64,000 bases of DNA from Kumtagia sp044326205 (GCF_044326205.1 NZ_JBIRCY010000020.1:50159-114158), one strand, 5' to 3'; shown: positions 38,924 to 47,971, numbered from the stretch's first letter. Notes: generated from the letters alone by a model not told the origin. Program-made: numbers and translations.

Positions 38924-39463
38924 TCAATAATCGATCACGCCGTCCAGCGCGTAGTGTTTCACCGTCTTGCGGTTGGCGATCAGTTCCTCGACCGTCGGCT
39001 CACCCTTCATGGCGCGGGCGATTGCCAACTTCGTGGCTTCGTAATTGGTCCGGTAGAGATCCTTGCGGTCGAGATTCTCGTCCTCCGCGCAGCGCGGATC
39101 GAGCCAGACCGTGATGATCATGCAAAGATCGTCCACCTGGTCGCGCGGGAGGATGTCTTCGGCGAGGCAATCGACGATGGCGTCGCCCATCGCAGCCTGC
39201 ACCACGCCGCCGAGGAGTTCGGCATAGGCCATGCTCTTGATGGTGACCTTGGTGGTCATCATCGTCGGCGGCTTGACCGCCTGGTTGAGGTCGCGCACCA
39301 CGAACATGCGGGTGTGGCCCTTGACCTGTCCCATCATGGAAGCGAAGGCCTGGCCGACCGGTCCCCGGATCGAGCCGACCACGACTTCGGGCATGGCGTC
39401 GGTGGCCTGGCCTTCCGCCGCCAACACGGTCGCTTCGCCTGTGCGCAGCCAGATGTCGGTCAT
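38924..39463 (-). CDS. Formaldehyde-activating enzyme (Fae) homologue without the catalytic histidine
   Basis: A 179-residue protein that follows the Fae family along its whole length: GEATVLAAEGQ at the start, VVVGSIRGPVGQAFASMMG, KVTIKSMAYAELLGGVVQA, ILPRDQVDDLCMIITVWLD, and TNYEATKLAIARAMKGEPT near the end. Fae condenses formaldehyde with tetrahydromethanopterin in methylotrophs, using a histidine in the motif AHIDL. Here the aligned sequence is DAMPEV, with Met24 at the histidine position. It may be a non-catalytic or altered paralogue, like Fae-like proteins of unknown role. No tetrahydromethanopterin gene is nearby. It follows the IalB-like gene by 107 bases. Confidence 0.8.
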   Translation of the reverse strand: MTDIWLRTGEATVLAAEGQATDAMPEVVVGSIRGPVGQAFASMMGQVKGHTRMFVVRDLNQAVKPPTMMTTKVTIKSMAYAELLGGVVQAAMGDAIVDCLAEDILPRDQVDDLCMIITVWLDPRCAEDENLDRKDLYRTNYEATKLAIARAMKGEPTVEELIANRKTVKHYALDGVIDY

Positions 39464-39570
39464 GAATTTTTTCTCGATTGCTGGTTGTGGATCATTCGAG
39501 GCAGCCGGAAACCGGCGTGCCCTACGGTCGGAAATCAGGGTGGCGGGGCCAAGTACTTACGGCAGCGCGC

Positions 39571-40083
39571 TCAAGGCAGCGCGGCAAAACCCTCGCCGAA
39601 TCCCGAAAGATCGACCGGAATGCCGATGCCTTCCTCGGGTGTCTGGAAGACGATGAAGGTCGCGGCCTTGCCGGTCTTCAGCGTGTCGAGCAGCGGCTTT
39701 TCGAGGATGACCTCGGCGTAGCAGCCGTCGCCGAAGCAGCGCACGAAATAGGCGCGGCCGATGTCCTTGCCATCGACGTTCAAACCGAGCCCGTTGGGCA
39801 GCAGCACGCCGAGCGGAGCCAGCACGCGCAGGATCTCGGCCTTGTTGTCGGCGGTGCGCAGCACGACGACGGACAGGCCCATCTCGGGACGGTCCTCGGC
39901 GATGACGTTCTGCATCATCACGCATTGCTCGGCGGTGGCGCCGGCCGGCGTGTCGCAGATGATCGACCAGGCGCCATGGGTTTCCTTCACCTTGCCGCTC
40001 TGCTGGGCAGAAGCGGGCAGGGCGATAAAAAGGGTCGCGGCACCCAGAAGGGTGGCCAGGGCTTTTGAAAGGCCGGGTCTCAT
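39571..40083 (-). CDS. Invasion-associated locus B (IalB) family protein
   Basis: A 170-residue exported protein with a signal peptide (LSKALATLLGAATLFIALP, cleavage near ASAQQ). The mature sequence has the IalB features HGAWSIICDTPAGATAEQC and YFVRCFGDGCYAEV with two cysteine pairs likely joined as disulfides. Named from Bartonella; in free-living rhizobia it is a periplasmic protein of uncertain function. ATG 40083 is the first in frame with the signal peptide. It diverges from ctaC across 268 bases. Confidence 0.88.
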   Translation of the reverse strand: MRPGLSKALATLLGAATLFIALPASAQQSGKVKETHGAWSIICDTPAGATAEQCVMMQNVIAEDRPEMGLSVVVLRTADNKAEILRVLAPLGVLLPNGLGLNVDGKDIGRAYFVRCFGDGCYAEVILEKPLLDTLKTGKAATFIVFQTPEEGIGIPVDLSGFGEGFAALP

Positions 40084-40351
40084 GGAGGCTCCGTTGCGAA
40101 TCAAGGCGCTTTCCGCCGCAATGATGGCAACTATAGGACAAGTGTTGGGTCCGACCAGCCCCGACGCCGTTTTGAACGGATTTCGCCATTCCCGCGTCGA
40201 GCGGCGCGCGCAAAAATGCCGCAGACTGCCCCGCCCTCCTTCCTTGCGGTCGGAAACAGAGTATGGTTTGAACCACCAAAACCGGCGCTCGGGATTCCGT
40301 CCCGGGACCATGTCGATGCGCGACGGGCATCGAAGGGAGTTGAAGAGGGTG

Positions 40352-41221
40352 ATGAAGAGAATCCTGACCGGCGCCGGCGCTTCGGCACTCATCCTTGGAT
40401 CGGCTGCGGCTGCTATGGCCGACCAGCCGCACCCTTGGCAGTGGCGTTTCCAGGAAGCGGCAACGCCCATCATGGAACAGATCGAATGGTTCGAGCGCTA
40501 CACGCTGTGGTTTATTGTTCCGATTACGCTGCTGGTGCTGGCGCTTCTGGCTTACTGTATCGTGAAATTCCGGGCGAGCGTGAACCCTACCCCGTCGCGG
40601 ACCAGCCACAACACGCTGATCGAGGTCATCTGGACCGTCGGCCCTGTGGTCGTGCTGCTGGCGCTGGCGGTCCCTTCGTTCCAGTTGCTCACGGCCCAGT
40701 ATAATCCGCCGGAAGAAGCCAAGCTCACCATCAAGGCGACCGGTAACCAGTGGAACTGGGACTACGAATATCAGGTTGAGCAGCCGCTTTCCTTCAATGC
40801 GGCGATCTTGCAGGACGGCGACCGCGCCGCCGCCGGCAAGGAGGACAAGGCGAAATATCCGCGCCTGCTCGCCGTCGACAACGAGGTTGTCGTGCCGGTC
40901 AAGACCACAGTCCGCGTGCTGGTGACGGCATCCGATGTCATCCATGCCTTCGCAATGCCGGCCTTCGGTATCAAGACCGACGCCGTGCCGGGCCGCATCA
41001 ACGAGGTCTGGTTCAATGCCGAGAAGGAAGGCCTCTATTACGGCCAGTGCTCCGAACTCTGTGGCAAGGACCATGCCTTCATGCCGATCGCCATCCGCGT
41101 CGTCTCGGATGCGCAGTACAATACGTGGCTGACCGCCGCCCGTACTGACCTGAACGGTGCCAATAAGGCGCTGATGGCGCAGGTCGACGAGCCGCAGGCG
41201 GTTTCGGTCGCCGGAAACTGA
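40352..41221 (+). CDS. ctaC: Cytochrome c oxidase subunit II
   Basis: Electron entry subunit of the aa3 oxidase. The 289-residue protein has a signal peptide (KRILTGAGASALILGSAAA), two transmembrane helices (YTLWFIVPITLLVLALLAY and the region of GPVVVLLALAVPSFQLL) and a periplasmic cupredoxin domain. The CuA site is complete: HAFAMPAFG, then GQCSELCGKDHAFMP. GNQWNWDYEY provides the aromatic patch near cytochrome c. ATG 40352 follows GAAGAGGGTG; a GTG one codon earlier is possible. First gene of the oxidase operon. The 268-base upstream gap holds its promoter, which I could not place. Confidence 0.96.
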   Translation: MKRILTGAGASALILGSAAAAMADQPHPWQWRFQEAATPIMEQIEWFERYTLWFIVPITLLVLALLAYCIVKFRASVNPTPSRTSHNTLIEVIWTVGPVVVLLALAVPSFQLLTAQYNPPEEAKLTIKATGNQWNWDYEYQVEQPLSFNAAILQDGDRAAAGKEDKAKYPRLLAVDNEVVVPVKTTVRVLVTASDVIHAFAMPAFGIKTDAVPGRINEVWFNAEKEGLYYGQCSELCGKDHAFMPIAIRVVSDAQYNTWLTAARTDLNGANKALMAQVDEPQAVSVAGN

Positions 41222-41265
41222 CGCAAGGCGCGGCAAGTACCAAGGATTAGGGAACGGAGCGGAAC

Positions 41266-42921
41266 ATGGCAGGCGCTGCAGCTCACGACGACCATCATGC
41301 TGAACACAAGCCGCATGGCTGGGTCCGCTGGGTCTATTCGACCAATCATAAGGACATCGGCACGCTCTACCTGATCTTCGCGATCATGGCCGGCATCGTC
41401 GGCGGTTTCCTGTCTGTGATGATGCGCTGGGAGCTGGCCGAGCCGGGCATCCAGATCTTCACCGGCCTCGCCGAGATGGTCTATGGCGTGACTGGAGACG
41501 CGGCGGTCGACGGCGGCAAGAGCATGTACAACGCCTTCACCACCGCGCACGCGCTGATCATGATCTTCTTCATGGTCATGCCGGCCCTCATCGGCGGCTT
41601 CGCCAACTGGATGGTGCCGATCATGATTGGCGCGCCGGACATGGCATTCCCGCGCATGAACAACATCTCGTTCTGGTTGCTGCCGCCCGCCTTCATCTTG
41701 CTCATCCTCTCGGCCTTCGTGCCGAGCGCGGCCGGTGCCTACGGTGTCGGCGGTGGCTGGACGATCTATCCGCCGCTGTCGACCTCCGGCCAGCCCGGTC
41801 CGGCCATGGATCTGGCGATTCTCTCGCTGCATATCGCCGGGGCGTCCTCGATTCTCGGCGCGATCAATTTCATCACCACTATCTTCAACATGCGCGCCCC
41901 GGGCATGACGCTGCACAAGATGCCGCTGTTTGCCTGGTCGGTGCTGATCACCGCCTTCCTGCTGCTGCTGTCGCTGCCGGTGCTGGCGGGCGGCATCACC
42001 ATGCTGCTTACCGACCGCAACTTCGGCACGACTTTCTTCGATCCGGCCGGCGGCGGCGATCCGATCCTGTTCCAGCACCTGTTCTGGTTCTTCGGTCACC
42101 CCGAGGTCTACATCCTGATCCTCCCCGGCTTCGGCATCGTCAGCCACATCATCTCGACCTTCTCCAGGAAGCCGGTGTTCGGCTATCTCGGCATGGCCTA
42201 CGCCATGGTCGCGATCGGCGCGGTCGGTTTTGTCGTGTGGGCGCACCACATGTACACGACCGGCATCTCGCTCGACACGCAGCGTTATTTCGTCTTCGCC
42301 ACGATGGTCATCGCGGTGCCGACGGGCGTGAAGATATTCTCCTGGATCGCCACCATGTGGGGCGGCTCGATCTCCATGCGCACGCCGATGCTGTGGGCGA
42401 TCGGCTTCATCTTCCTGTTCACCGTCGGCGGCGTGACGGGCGTCCAGCTCGCCAATGCCGGTCTCGACCGCTCGCTGCACGACACCTACTACGTGGTCGC
42501 CCACTTCCACTACGTGCTGTCGCTGGGCGCGGTGTTCGCCATCTTCGCCGGATGGTACTACTGGTTCCCGAAGATGACCGGCTACATGTATTCCCCGTTC
42601 ATCGCGCGGACCCATTTTTGGATCACCTTCGTCGGCGTCAACTTGGTGTTCTTCCCGCAGCATTTCCTCGGCCTCGCCGGCATGCCGCGCCGCTACATCG
42701 ACTATCCGGATGCCTTCGCCGGCTGGAACATGGTGTCGTCCTACGGCTCGTATTTGTCGTTCATCGGCGTGTTCGTGTTCCTCTATGGTATCTTCGAGGC
42801 ATTCTCGAAGAAGCGCATCGCCGGCGCCAATCCGTGGGGAGAGGGCGCTACCACGCTGGAATGGCAGCTCTCGTCGCCTCCGCCCTACCATCAGTGGTCG
42901 GAACTGCCCAGGATCAAGTGA
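41266..42921 (+). CDS. ctaD: Cytochrome c oxidase subunit I
   Basis: Catalytic subunit of the aa3-type oxidase, 551 residues, 12 helices. Heme a and CuB ligands lie in FTTAHALIMIFFMVMPAL, WFFGHPEVYILILPGFG, VVWAHHMYTTG and YYVVAHFHYVLSLGAV. The HPEVY histidine-tyrosine pair and the K-channel residues are present. The gene lies 44 bases after ctaC and is followed by a hairpin and ctaB. Confidence 0.97.
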   Translation: MAGAAAHDDHHAEHKPHGWVRWVYSTNHKDIGTLYLIFAIMAGIVGGFLSVMMRWELAEPGIQIFTGLAEMVYGVTGDAAVDGGKSMYNAFTTAHALIMIFFMVMPALIGGFANWMVPIMIGAPDMAFPRMNNISFWLLPPAFILLILSAFVPSAAGAYGVGGGWTIYPPLSTSGQPGPAMDLAILSLHIAGASSILGAINFITTIFNMRAPGMTLHKMPLFAWSVLITAFLLLLSLPVLAGGITMLLTDRNFGTTFFDPAGGGDPILFQHLFWFFGHPEVYILILPGFGIVSHIISTFSRKPVFGYLGMAYAMVAIGAVGFVVWAHHMYTTGISLDTQRYFVFATMVIAVPTGVKIFSWIATMWGGSISMRTPMLWAIGFIFLFTVGGVTGVQLANAGLDRSLHDTYYVVAHFHYVLSLGAVFAIFAGWYYWFPKMTGYMYSPFIARTHFWITFVGVNLVFFPQHFLGLAGMPRRYIDYPDAFAGWNMVSSYGSYLSFIGVFVFLYGIFEAFSKKRIAGANPWGEGATTLEWQLSSPPPYHQWSELPRIK

Positions 42922-42941
42922 CGGCCGCTTGAAAGACCGCT

Positions 42942-42966
42942 GACCGCCGGCGAAGAACCGGCGGTC
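42942..42966. terminator. Hairpin between ctaD and ctaB
   Basis: GACCGCCGG (42942-42950) pairs with CCGGCGGTC (42958-42966) around CGAAGAA, 20 bases after the ctaD stop. There is no T-run. It probably attenuates transcription or protects the 3' end of the abundant ctaC-ctaD transcript so that the assembly genes downstream are expressed less. Confidence 0.5.
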
Positions 42967-42995
42967 GCAGCCAAACGGAAAAGAACTTCTTACGC

Positions 42996-43940
42996 ATGGC
43001 TTTCGTCGGAAAAACAGCTTTGGAGGAAGGCAACGCCGGTATGTCGGAAGCGACGGCCAGCGATTTCTTCGCGCTGCTCAAGCCGCGCGTGATGTCGCTG
43101 GTGGTGTTCACTGCTTTCGTCGGCCTTGTTTCCGCGCCGGTCTCCGTCAACCCGCTCATCGCGATGACCGCGATCCTGTCGATTGCCATCGGCGCCGGCG
43201 CGTCAGGCGCGCTCAACATGTGGTATGACGCCGACATCGATGCGCTGATGAAGCGCACCGCCGGCCGGCCCGTTCCCGCTGGCCGCGTCCGGCCGGGCGA
43301 GGCGCTCGCCTTCGGCCTTGTGCTCTCGGCCCTCTCCGTCATGGCGCTCGGCGTGCTGGTCGATTGGCTGGCGGCGTCGCTGCTGGCCTTCACCATTTTC
43401 TTCTATGCCGTCGTCTACACCATGTGGCTGAAGCGCTGGACGCCGCAGAACATCGTCATCGGCGGCGCGGCCGGCGCCTTCCCGCCGATCATCGGCTGGG
43501 TTGCCGCGACCGGTTCCGTAAGCCTTGAGCCGATCGTTCTTTTCCTGATCATCTTCCTGTGGACGCCGCCGCATTTCTGGGCGCTGGCTTTGTTCAAGGC
43601 GGACGAATATGGGCGCGCCGGCATCCCGATGATGCCTAACGTGGCGGGCGTGGCCTCCACCCGCCGTCAGATCTTCGCCTATTCGGTGGTGGTCGCCATG
43701 GTCGGTGTGCTGCCCTGGGTTCTGGGCTATGTGGGCGCTGGTTATGGCGTCGTTGCCGCGATCCTCGGGGCTGGTTTCGTCTGGTACGCCTGGCAGGTGT
43801 TGCGCATGGCCGACGCCGACCGCGTGATGCGGCCGGCAAAAATGCTGTTCGCCTATTCGCTGCTCTATCTGTTCGCGATCTTCGCCGCCTATCTGGCCGA
43901 CAAGCTCATCGAGCGCGCGCTGGCGATGCCTGGAGTATAG
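42996..43940 (+). CDS. ctaB: Protoheme IX farnesyltransferase (heme O synthase)
   Basis: Adds a farnesyl group to heme b, making heme O for the oxidase. The 314-residue UbiA-type membrane protein has the motif NMWYDADIDALMKRTAGRP with the aspartate cluster, and WTPPHFWALALFKADEYGR with the second. About eight to nine helices are visible. ATG 42996 is used; an alternative ATG 43041 (MSEATASDFFAL) has AGGAAGG upstream and begins the conserved sequence, so it may be the real start. Confidence 0.94.
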   Translation: MAFVGKTALEEGNAGMSEATASDFFALLKPRVMSLVVFTAFVGLVSAPVSVNPLIAMTAILSIAIGAGASGALNMWYDADIDALMKRTAGRPVPAGRVRPGEALAFGLVLSALSVMALGVLVDWLAASLLAFTIFFYAVVYTMWLKRWTPQNIVIGGAAGAFPPIIGWVAATGSVSLEPIVLFLIIFLWTPPHFWALALFKADEYGRAGIPMMPNVAGVASTRRQIFAYSVVVAMVGVLPWVLGYVGAGYGVVAAILGAGFVWYAWQVLRMADADRVMRPAKMLFAYSLLYLFAIFAAYLADKLIERALAMPGV

Positions 43941-43945
43941 CGGAC

Positions 43946-44101
43946 ATGGAACTCGAGACCGTCAAGCCGACCGAAGCACAGCTCAAGGCACGTCGCAGCC
44001 GATCGCTCGCGATTGCGCTGGCGCTCGGCGCTTTCGTCCTCGTCGTCTATGCGGTCAGCATAGTACGCCTGGGGCCAGCGGTCATCGAGCGGAGCTTCTG
44101 A
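43946..44101 (+). CDS. coxF: CoxF-like small membrane protein
   Basis: A 51-residue protein: MELETVKPTEAQLKARRSRS then one transmembrane helix (LAIALALGAFVLVVYAVS) and IVRLGPAVIERSF. Small single-helix proteins of this kind (CoxF) sit between ctaB and ctaG in rhizobial oxidase operons. It starts five bases after ctaB and ends three bases before ctaG, so all are translated together. Its exact function in oxidase assembly is not established. Confidence 0.8.
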   Translation: MELETVKPTEAQLKARRSRSLAIALALGAFVLVVYAVSIVRLGPAVIERSF

Positions 44102-44104
44102 ACG

Positions 44105-44728
44105 ATGACTGGCGCGACGCCCACCCTCGACGTCAGGACGCAACGCTCGAACCGCATGGTCGCGGCGGTCTGCATCGCGTTCTTCGCAGGCATGGTGGGC
44201 GCTGCCTATGCCGCGGTGCCGCTCTATGCGATGTTCTGCCAACTGACCGGTTATGGCGGGACGACCCAGCGGGTCACGCAGTATTCCGACCGTATTCTCG
44301 ACCGCCAGATCACGGTGCGTTTCGACGCCAATGTCGCGGGCGGGGTGCCGTGGGACTTCCAGCCGGTGCAGCGCGACGTCACCATGAAGATCGGCGAGAC
44401 GACTGAGATCGCCTACCAGGCAACCAATTTGTTTGACCGGCCGTCGGCGGGCCGCGCGACCTTCAACGTCACGCCGGAACTGGCCGGCGCCTATTTCAAC
44501 AAGGTCGAATGCTTCTGTTTCACCGACACGACGCTGAAGGGCGGCGAGACGCTGAAGATGCCGGTTGTGTTTTACGTTGATCCGGCGATAGACGACGTGC
44601 CGGAACTGAAGAACATGAAGACGATCACCCTTTCCTACACCCTCTTCCCGGTCGAGCCGGCGCCCGCGAAGGCGGTGGACGCGACCAGCAAGACCGGTAA
44701 AACTGCCGACGAAAATATCGGGGGCTGA
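44105..44728 (+). CDS. ctaG: Cytochrome c oxidase assembly protein CtaG/Cox11
   Basis: Copper chaperone that delivers CuB to subunit I. The 207-residue protein has one N-terminal membrane helix (MVAAVCIAFFAGMVGAAYA) and a periplasmic immunoglobulin-like domain. The copper-binding motif is VECFCFTDTTL with the Cys-x-Cys pair, and the membrane-proximal LYAMFCQLTGYGG holds a third conserved cysteine. Standard length. The next gene starts two bases after the stop. Confidence 0.95.
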   Translation: MTGATPTLDVRTQRSNRMVAAVCIAFFAGMVGAAYAAVPLYAMFCQLTGYGGTTQRVTQYSDRILDRQITVRFDANVAGGVPWDFQPVQRDVTMKIGETTEIAYQATNLFDRPSAGRATFNVTPELAGAYFNKVECFCFTDTTLKGGETLKMPVVFYVDPAIDDVPELKNMKTITLSYTLFPVEPAPAKAVDATSKTGKTADENIGG

Positions 44729-44729
44729 C

Positions 44730-45620
44730 ATGGCAGACGCGCACGCGAAACCGAACCACGACTACCACATCATCGACCCCAGCCCGTGGCCGTTCATCGG
44801 CTCAGTCGGTGCGCTGCTCATGGCGGTCGGCGGCGTTGCCTGGATGCAGTACATGAAGGGCGGCAGCCTGCATCTGTTCGGGCTCGAGCTTTCCAGTGCC
44901 CGTTACTTCATCTTCGCGATCGGGCTCCTAGTGGTGCTCTACACCATGTTCTCCTGGTGGTCGGACACGATCAAGGAAGCGCATGAGGGTCACCACACCC
45001 GCGTCGTGTCGCTGCATCTGCGCTACGGCATGATCATGTTCATCGCCTCGGAGGTGATGTTCTTCGTCGCCTGGTTCTGGGCTTTCTTCGACGCCAGCCT
45101 GTTCCCCAACGAGGTGCATCAATATGCCCGCGCCGAGTTCACCGGCGGGGTCTGGCCGCCGAAGGGCATCGAGGTGCTCGATCCCTTCCACCTGCCGCTC
45201 TACAACACGATCATCCTGCTGCTGTCGGGCACGACGGTGACCTGGGCGCACCACGCGCTCATCCACGGTGACCGCAAGGGCCTGGTCAACGGCCTCGTTC
45301 TCACCGTGGCGCTCGGCCTGCTGTTCTCCTTCGTGCAGGCCTACGAATACATACACGCGCCGTTCGGCTTCAAGGATTCGATCTACGGCGCGACCTTCTT
45401 CATGGCGACCGGCTTCCACGGCTTCCATGTCATCATCGGCACGATTTTCCTGCTGGTCTGCCTGCTCCGGGCGATGCGGGGCGATTTCACGCCGAAGCAG
45501 CATTTCGGCTTCGAGGCGGCTGCCTGGTACTGGCATTTCGTCGACGTGGTCTGGCTGTTTCTGTTCGCCAGCATCTATGTCTGGGCGTCGACCGGAGCGA
45601 CCATCGCGCACGGGCATTGA
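44730..45620 (+). CDS. ctaE: Cytochrome c oxidase subunit III
   Basis: A 296-residue, seven-helix subunit that supports stable turnover of the oxidase. Features: HHTRVVSLHLRYGMIMFIA, EVMFFVAWFWAFFDASLFP, TTVTWAHHALIHGDRKGL, GFHGFHVIIGTIFLLVCLL and AAWYWHFVDVVWLFLFASI with the conserved tryptophans. It ends the core operon, followed by a clear terminator. Confidence 0.96.
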   Translation: MADAHAKPNHDYHIIDPSPWPFIGSVGALLMAVGGVAWMQYMKGGSLHLFGLELSSARYFIFAIGLLVVLYTMFSWWSDTIKEAHEGHHTRVVSLHLRYGMIMFIASEVMFFVAWFWAFFDASLFPNEVHQYARAEFTGGVWPPKGIEVLDPFHLPLYNTIILLLSGTTVTWAHHALIHGDRKGLVNGLVLTVALGLLFSFVQAYEYIHAPFGFKDSIYGATFFMATGFHGFHVIIGTIFLLVCLLRAMRGDFTPKQHFGFEAAAWYWHFVDVVWLFLFASIYVWASTGATIAHGH

Positions 45621-45640
45621 GCCTCTGGTGATAAAGACGA

Positions 45641-45677
45641 GGGCGGTCATGGAAACATGGCCGCCCTTTGGCTTTTT
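45641..45677 (+). terminator. Rho-independent terminator after ctaE
   Basis: GGGCGGTCATG (45641-45651) pairs with CATGGCCGCCC (45655-45665) with one mismatch, then TTTGGCTTTTTGG. It ends the cytochrome oxidase transcript 20 bases after ctaE. The DUF983 and surf1 genes beyond it must have their own promoter or depend on read-through. Confidence 0.8.
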
Positions 45678-45763
45678 GGAGATATGAAAGTCGAAAACTT
45701 TTCGGCGAACGGTAAGATAGCCAAAGGCGCCAATCTGTCTGGCGAGGCGAAGGAGATTTGGAG

Positions 45764-46150
45764 GTGTCAGAAGACAAGGCACACTGGCCGCCCGTTGACC
45801 CTATCGGCGCTGGTCTGAAGGGCCGCTGCCCGCGCTGCGGCGAGGGGCGGCTGTTCTCCGGCTTCCTTACCATCGCGCCGCGCTGCGGCGTTTGCCGCCT
45901 GGACTATTCCTTCGCGGATGCCGGCGACGGGCCGGCGGTGTTCGTCATCCTCATCATCGGCTTCGTCGTCGTCGGCCTGGCGCTGTGGATGGAGGTCACG
46001 CTCAATCCGCCGCTCTGGCTGCATTTCATCCTTTGGATTCCGTTGACCATCGCCCTATGTCTCACGGCGCTTCGCCTCATCAAGGGTGTCCTGATCACCT
46101 TGCAATATCGCAACAAGGCGGCGGAAGGCCGGCTCGACCGGCCGGAGTGA
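45764..46150 (+). CDS. DUF983 family zinc-ribbon membrane protein
   Basis: A 128-residue protein with two CxxC pairs (GRCPRCGEGRLFSGF and APRCGVCRLDY), likely one zinc site, then two membrane helices (VFVILIIGFVVVGLALW and HFILWIPLTIALCLTAL). DUF983 proteins are associated with cytochrome oxidase loci in alphaproteobacteria; the role is not proven. GTG 45764 is chosen because AGGAGA is seven bases before it; a TTG at 45758 is too close. The surf1 gene starts two bases after its stop. Confidence 0.85.
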   Translation: MSEDKAHWPPVDPIGAGLKGRCPRCGEGRLFSGFLTIAPRCGVCRLDYSFADAGDGPAVFVILIIGFVVVGLALWMEVTLNPPLWLHFILWIPLTIALCLTALRLIKGVLITLQYRNKAAEGRLDRPE

Positions 46151-46152
46151 AG

Positions 46153-46914
46153 ATGGCCGCAAAGACAAAGCGTGCCGACAGGCCGGTCCCGTGGTTGCTG
46201 ATGGTGTTGGCGCTGATTGCCTTCGCCGCGCTCGTCGCCCTTGGCAGTTGGCAATTGCAGCGGCTGCAATGGAAGGACGGGCTGATCGCCACCATCCAGC
46301 AGCGCGTCTCGTCTCCGCCGTCCTCGGTCGATGCGATCGATGCCCAGTTCCGGAGGGGCGGCGATGTCGATTACTGGCCGGTCGAGGTGCGCGGCACCTT
46401 CGTCAACGGCGCCGAGCGGCACTTCTTCGCGACCTACGAAGGGCGCTCCGGCTTCTACATCTACACACCGCTGAGGCTGCCCTATGGACGCTTCGTTTTC
46501 GTCAATCGCGGTTTCGTGCCGTATGAGTTGAAGGAGCCAGCCACGCGGCCCGCTTCGGCGATCGAAGGTGAGGTGACCGTGAAGGGTCTGTCCCGCAATC
46601 CACTGGATGGAAAGCCGTCATATCTGGTCCCCGACAACGACCCGGCAAAGAACATCTTCTACTGGAAAGATCTGGACGTCATGGCGGCAACGGCGGGCCT
46701 ACCGCGCCGGGCGACAGTGCTTCCCTTCTTCATCGACGCCGATTCGACGCCGAACCCCGGCGGCCTGCCGATCGGCGGCGTGACCATGATCGACCTGCCC
46801 AACAACCATCTGCAATATGCGCTTACCTGGTACGGGCTTGCGGCAGCACTCGTCGGCGTCGTCTTCCTGTGGCTCTATGGCCGCCGCAAGCCACGCGACG
46901 CCGCGATGCCTTGA
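46153..46914 (+). CDS. SURF1 family oxidase assembly protein
   Basis: A 253-residue protein with the two flanking membrane helices of SURF1 (WLLMVLALIAFAALVALGS and LTWYGLAAALVGVVFLWLY) and the motifs GSWQLQRLQWKDGLI, FVFVNRGFVPYELKE and LPNNHLQYALTWYG. It helps insert heme a into subunit I. Normal length. Two bases separate it from DUF983. Confidence 0.93.
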   Translation: MAAKTKRADRPVPWLLMVLALIAFAALVALGSWQLQRLQWKDGLIATIQQRVSSPPSSVDAIDAQFRRGGDVDYWPVEVRGTFVNGAERHFFATYEGRSGFYIYTPLRLPYGRFVFVNRGFVPYELKEPATRPASAIEGEVTVKGLSRNPLDGKPSYLVPDNDPAKNIFYWKDLDVMAATAGLPRRATVLPFFIDADSTPNPGGLPIGGVTMIDLPNNHLQYALTWYGLAAALVGVVFLWLYGRRKPRDAAMP

Positions 46915-46957
46915 CAGGGCAGGGGTCGACCCTTCAAGTCGGCGCCGGAAAACAACC

Positions 46958-47968
46958 ATGCTCGCACCCGCCATCAAGCCCCCATTGACGATCCGGCTCT
47001 GCCAGCCGCGCGGTTTTTGCGCGGGCGTGGATCGTGCCATTCAGATCGTCGTGCTGGCGCTGAAGAAGTATGGCGCGCCGGTCTATGTCCGCCACGAGAT
47101 CGTGCACAACCGCTACGTCGTGGAAGGGCTCCAGCAACTCGGCGCGGTGTTCATCGAGGAACTGCATGAGATCCCGGCGGAGCATCGCGACGCGCCGGTC
47201 GTCTTTTCTGCGCATGGTGTGCCGAAGTCGGTGCCTGCGGACGCGGTGGAGCGCAATCTGTTCTATCTCGACGCGACCTGCCCGCTGGTCTCCAAAGTCC
47301 ACAAGCAGGCCATGCGCCACCAGCGTCTCGGCCGCCATGTACTGCTGATCGGCCATGCCGGTCATCCGGAGGTCATCGGCACAATGGGCCAGTTGCCGGA
47401 GGGCGCCGTCACGCTGATCGAGACGGAGGCTGACGTGGCAGCCCTGGAGCCTGCTGACCCTTCGGCGCTGGGCTTTGTCACCCAGACGACGCTGTCGGTC
47501 GAGGATACCGCCGGCCTGATCCGCGCGCTTCAGGAGCGCTTTCCGGAGCTTCATGCGGCGGCGGCCGAATCGATCTGCTACGCGACGACCAATCGCCAGG
47601 AAGCGGTAAAGGAAGCCGCCCCCGGCTCCGATCTTTTCCTCGTCGTCGGTGCGCCGAACTCATCCAATTCCAAGCGGCTGGTCGAAGTGGCCGAGCGCGC
47701 CGGTGCAAAGATGTCGCTTCTTGTCCAGCGTGCCTCTGAAATTCCGTGGGACGAGATCGGCGAAATCTCGACGCTCGGCCTGTCGGCAGGCGCGTCGGCG
47801 CCGGAGATCATCGTCGACGAGATCATCGACGCTTTCCGGGCGCGCTTCGACGTGACGGTCGATCTCGCCATCACGGCGACGGAACTCGAGAACTTTCCGG
47901 TTATGCGGGCGCTCCGCGACGTGGAACTGACAGCGGCCGACATGGCCTTCGTGAACGGAAACAGATAG
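46958..47968 (+). CDS. ispH: 4-hydroxy-3-methylbut-2-enyl diphosphate reductase
   Basis: Last step of the non-mevalonate isoprenoid pathway, making IPP and DMAPP. The 336-residue iron-sulfur enzyme shows all three cluster cysteines: PRGFCAGVDRAI (Cys21), LDATCPLVSKVHKQ, and ESICYATTNRQEAV. HEIVHNRYVVEGL, SAHGVPKSV and GHAGHPEVIGTMGQ carry the substrate-binding histidines. ATG 46958 is the homologous start. thrB begins three bases after its stop. Confidence 0.96.
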   Translation: MLAPAIKPPLTIRLCQPRGFCAGVDRAIQIVVLALKKYGAPVYVRHEIVHNRYVVEGLQQLGAVFIEELHEIPAEHRDAPVVFSAHGVPKSVPADAVERNLFYLDATCPLVSKVHKQAMRHQRLGRHVLLIGHAGHPEVIGTMGQLPEGAVTLIETEADVAALEPADPSALGFVTQTTLSVEDTAGLIRALQERFPELHAAAAESICYATTNRQEAVKEAAPGSDLFLVVGAPNSSNSKRLVEVAERAGAKMSLLVQRASEIPWDEIGEISTLGLSAGASAPEIIVDEIIDAFRARFDVTVDLAITATELENFPVMRALRDVELTAADMAFVNGNR

Positions 47969-47971
47969 AGA

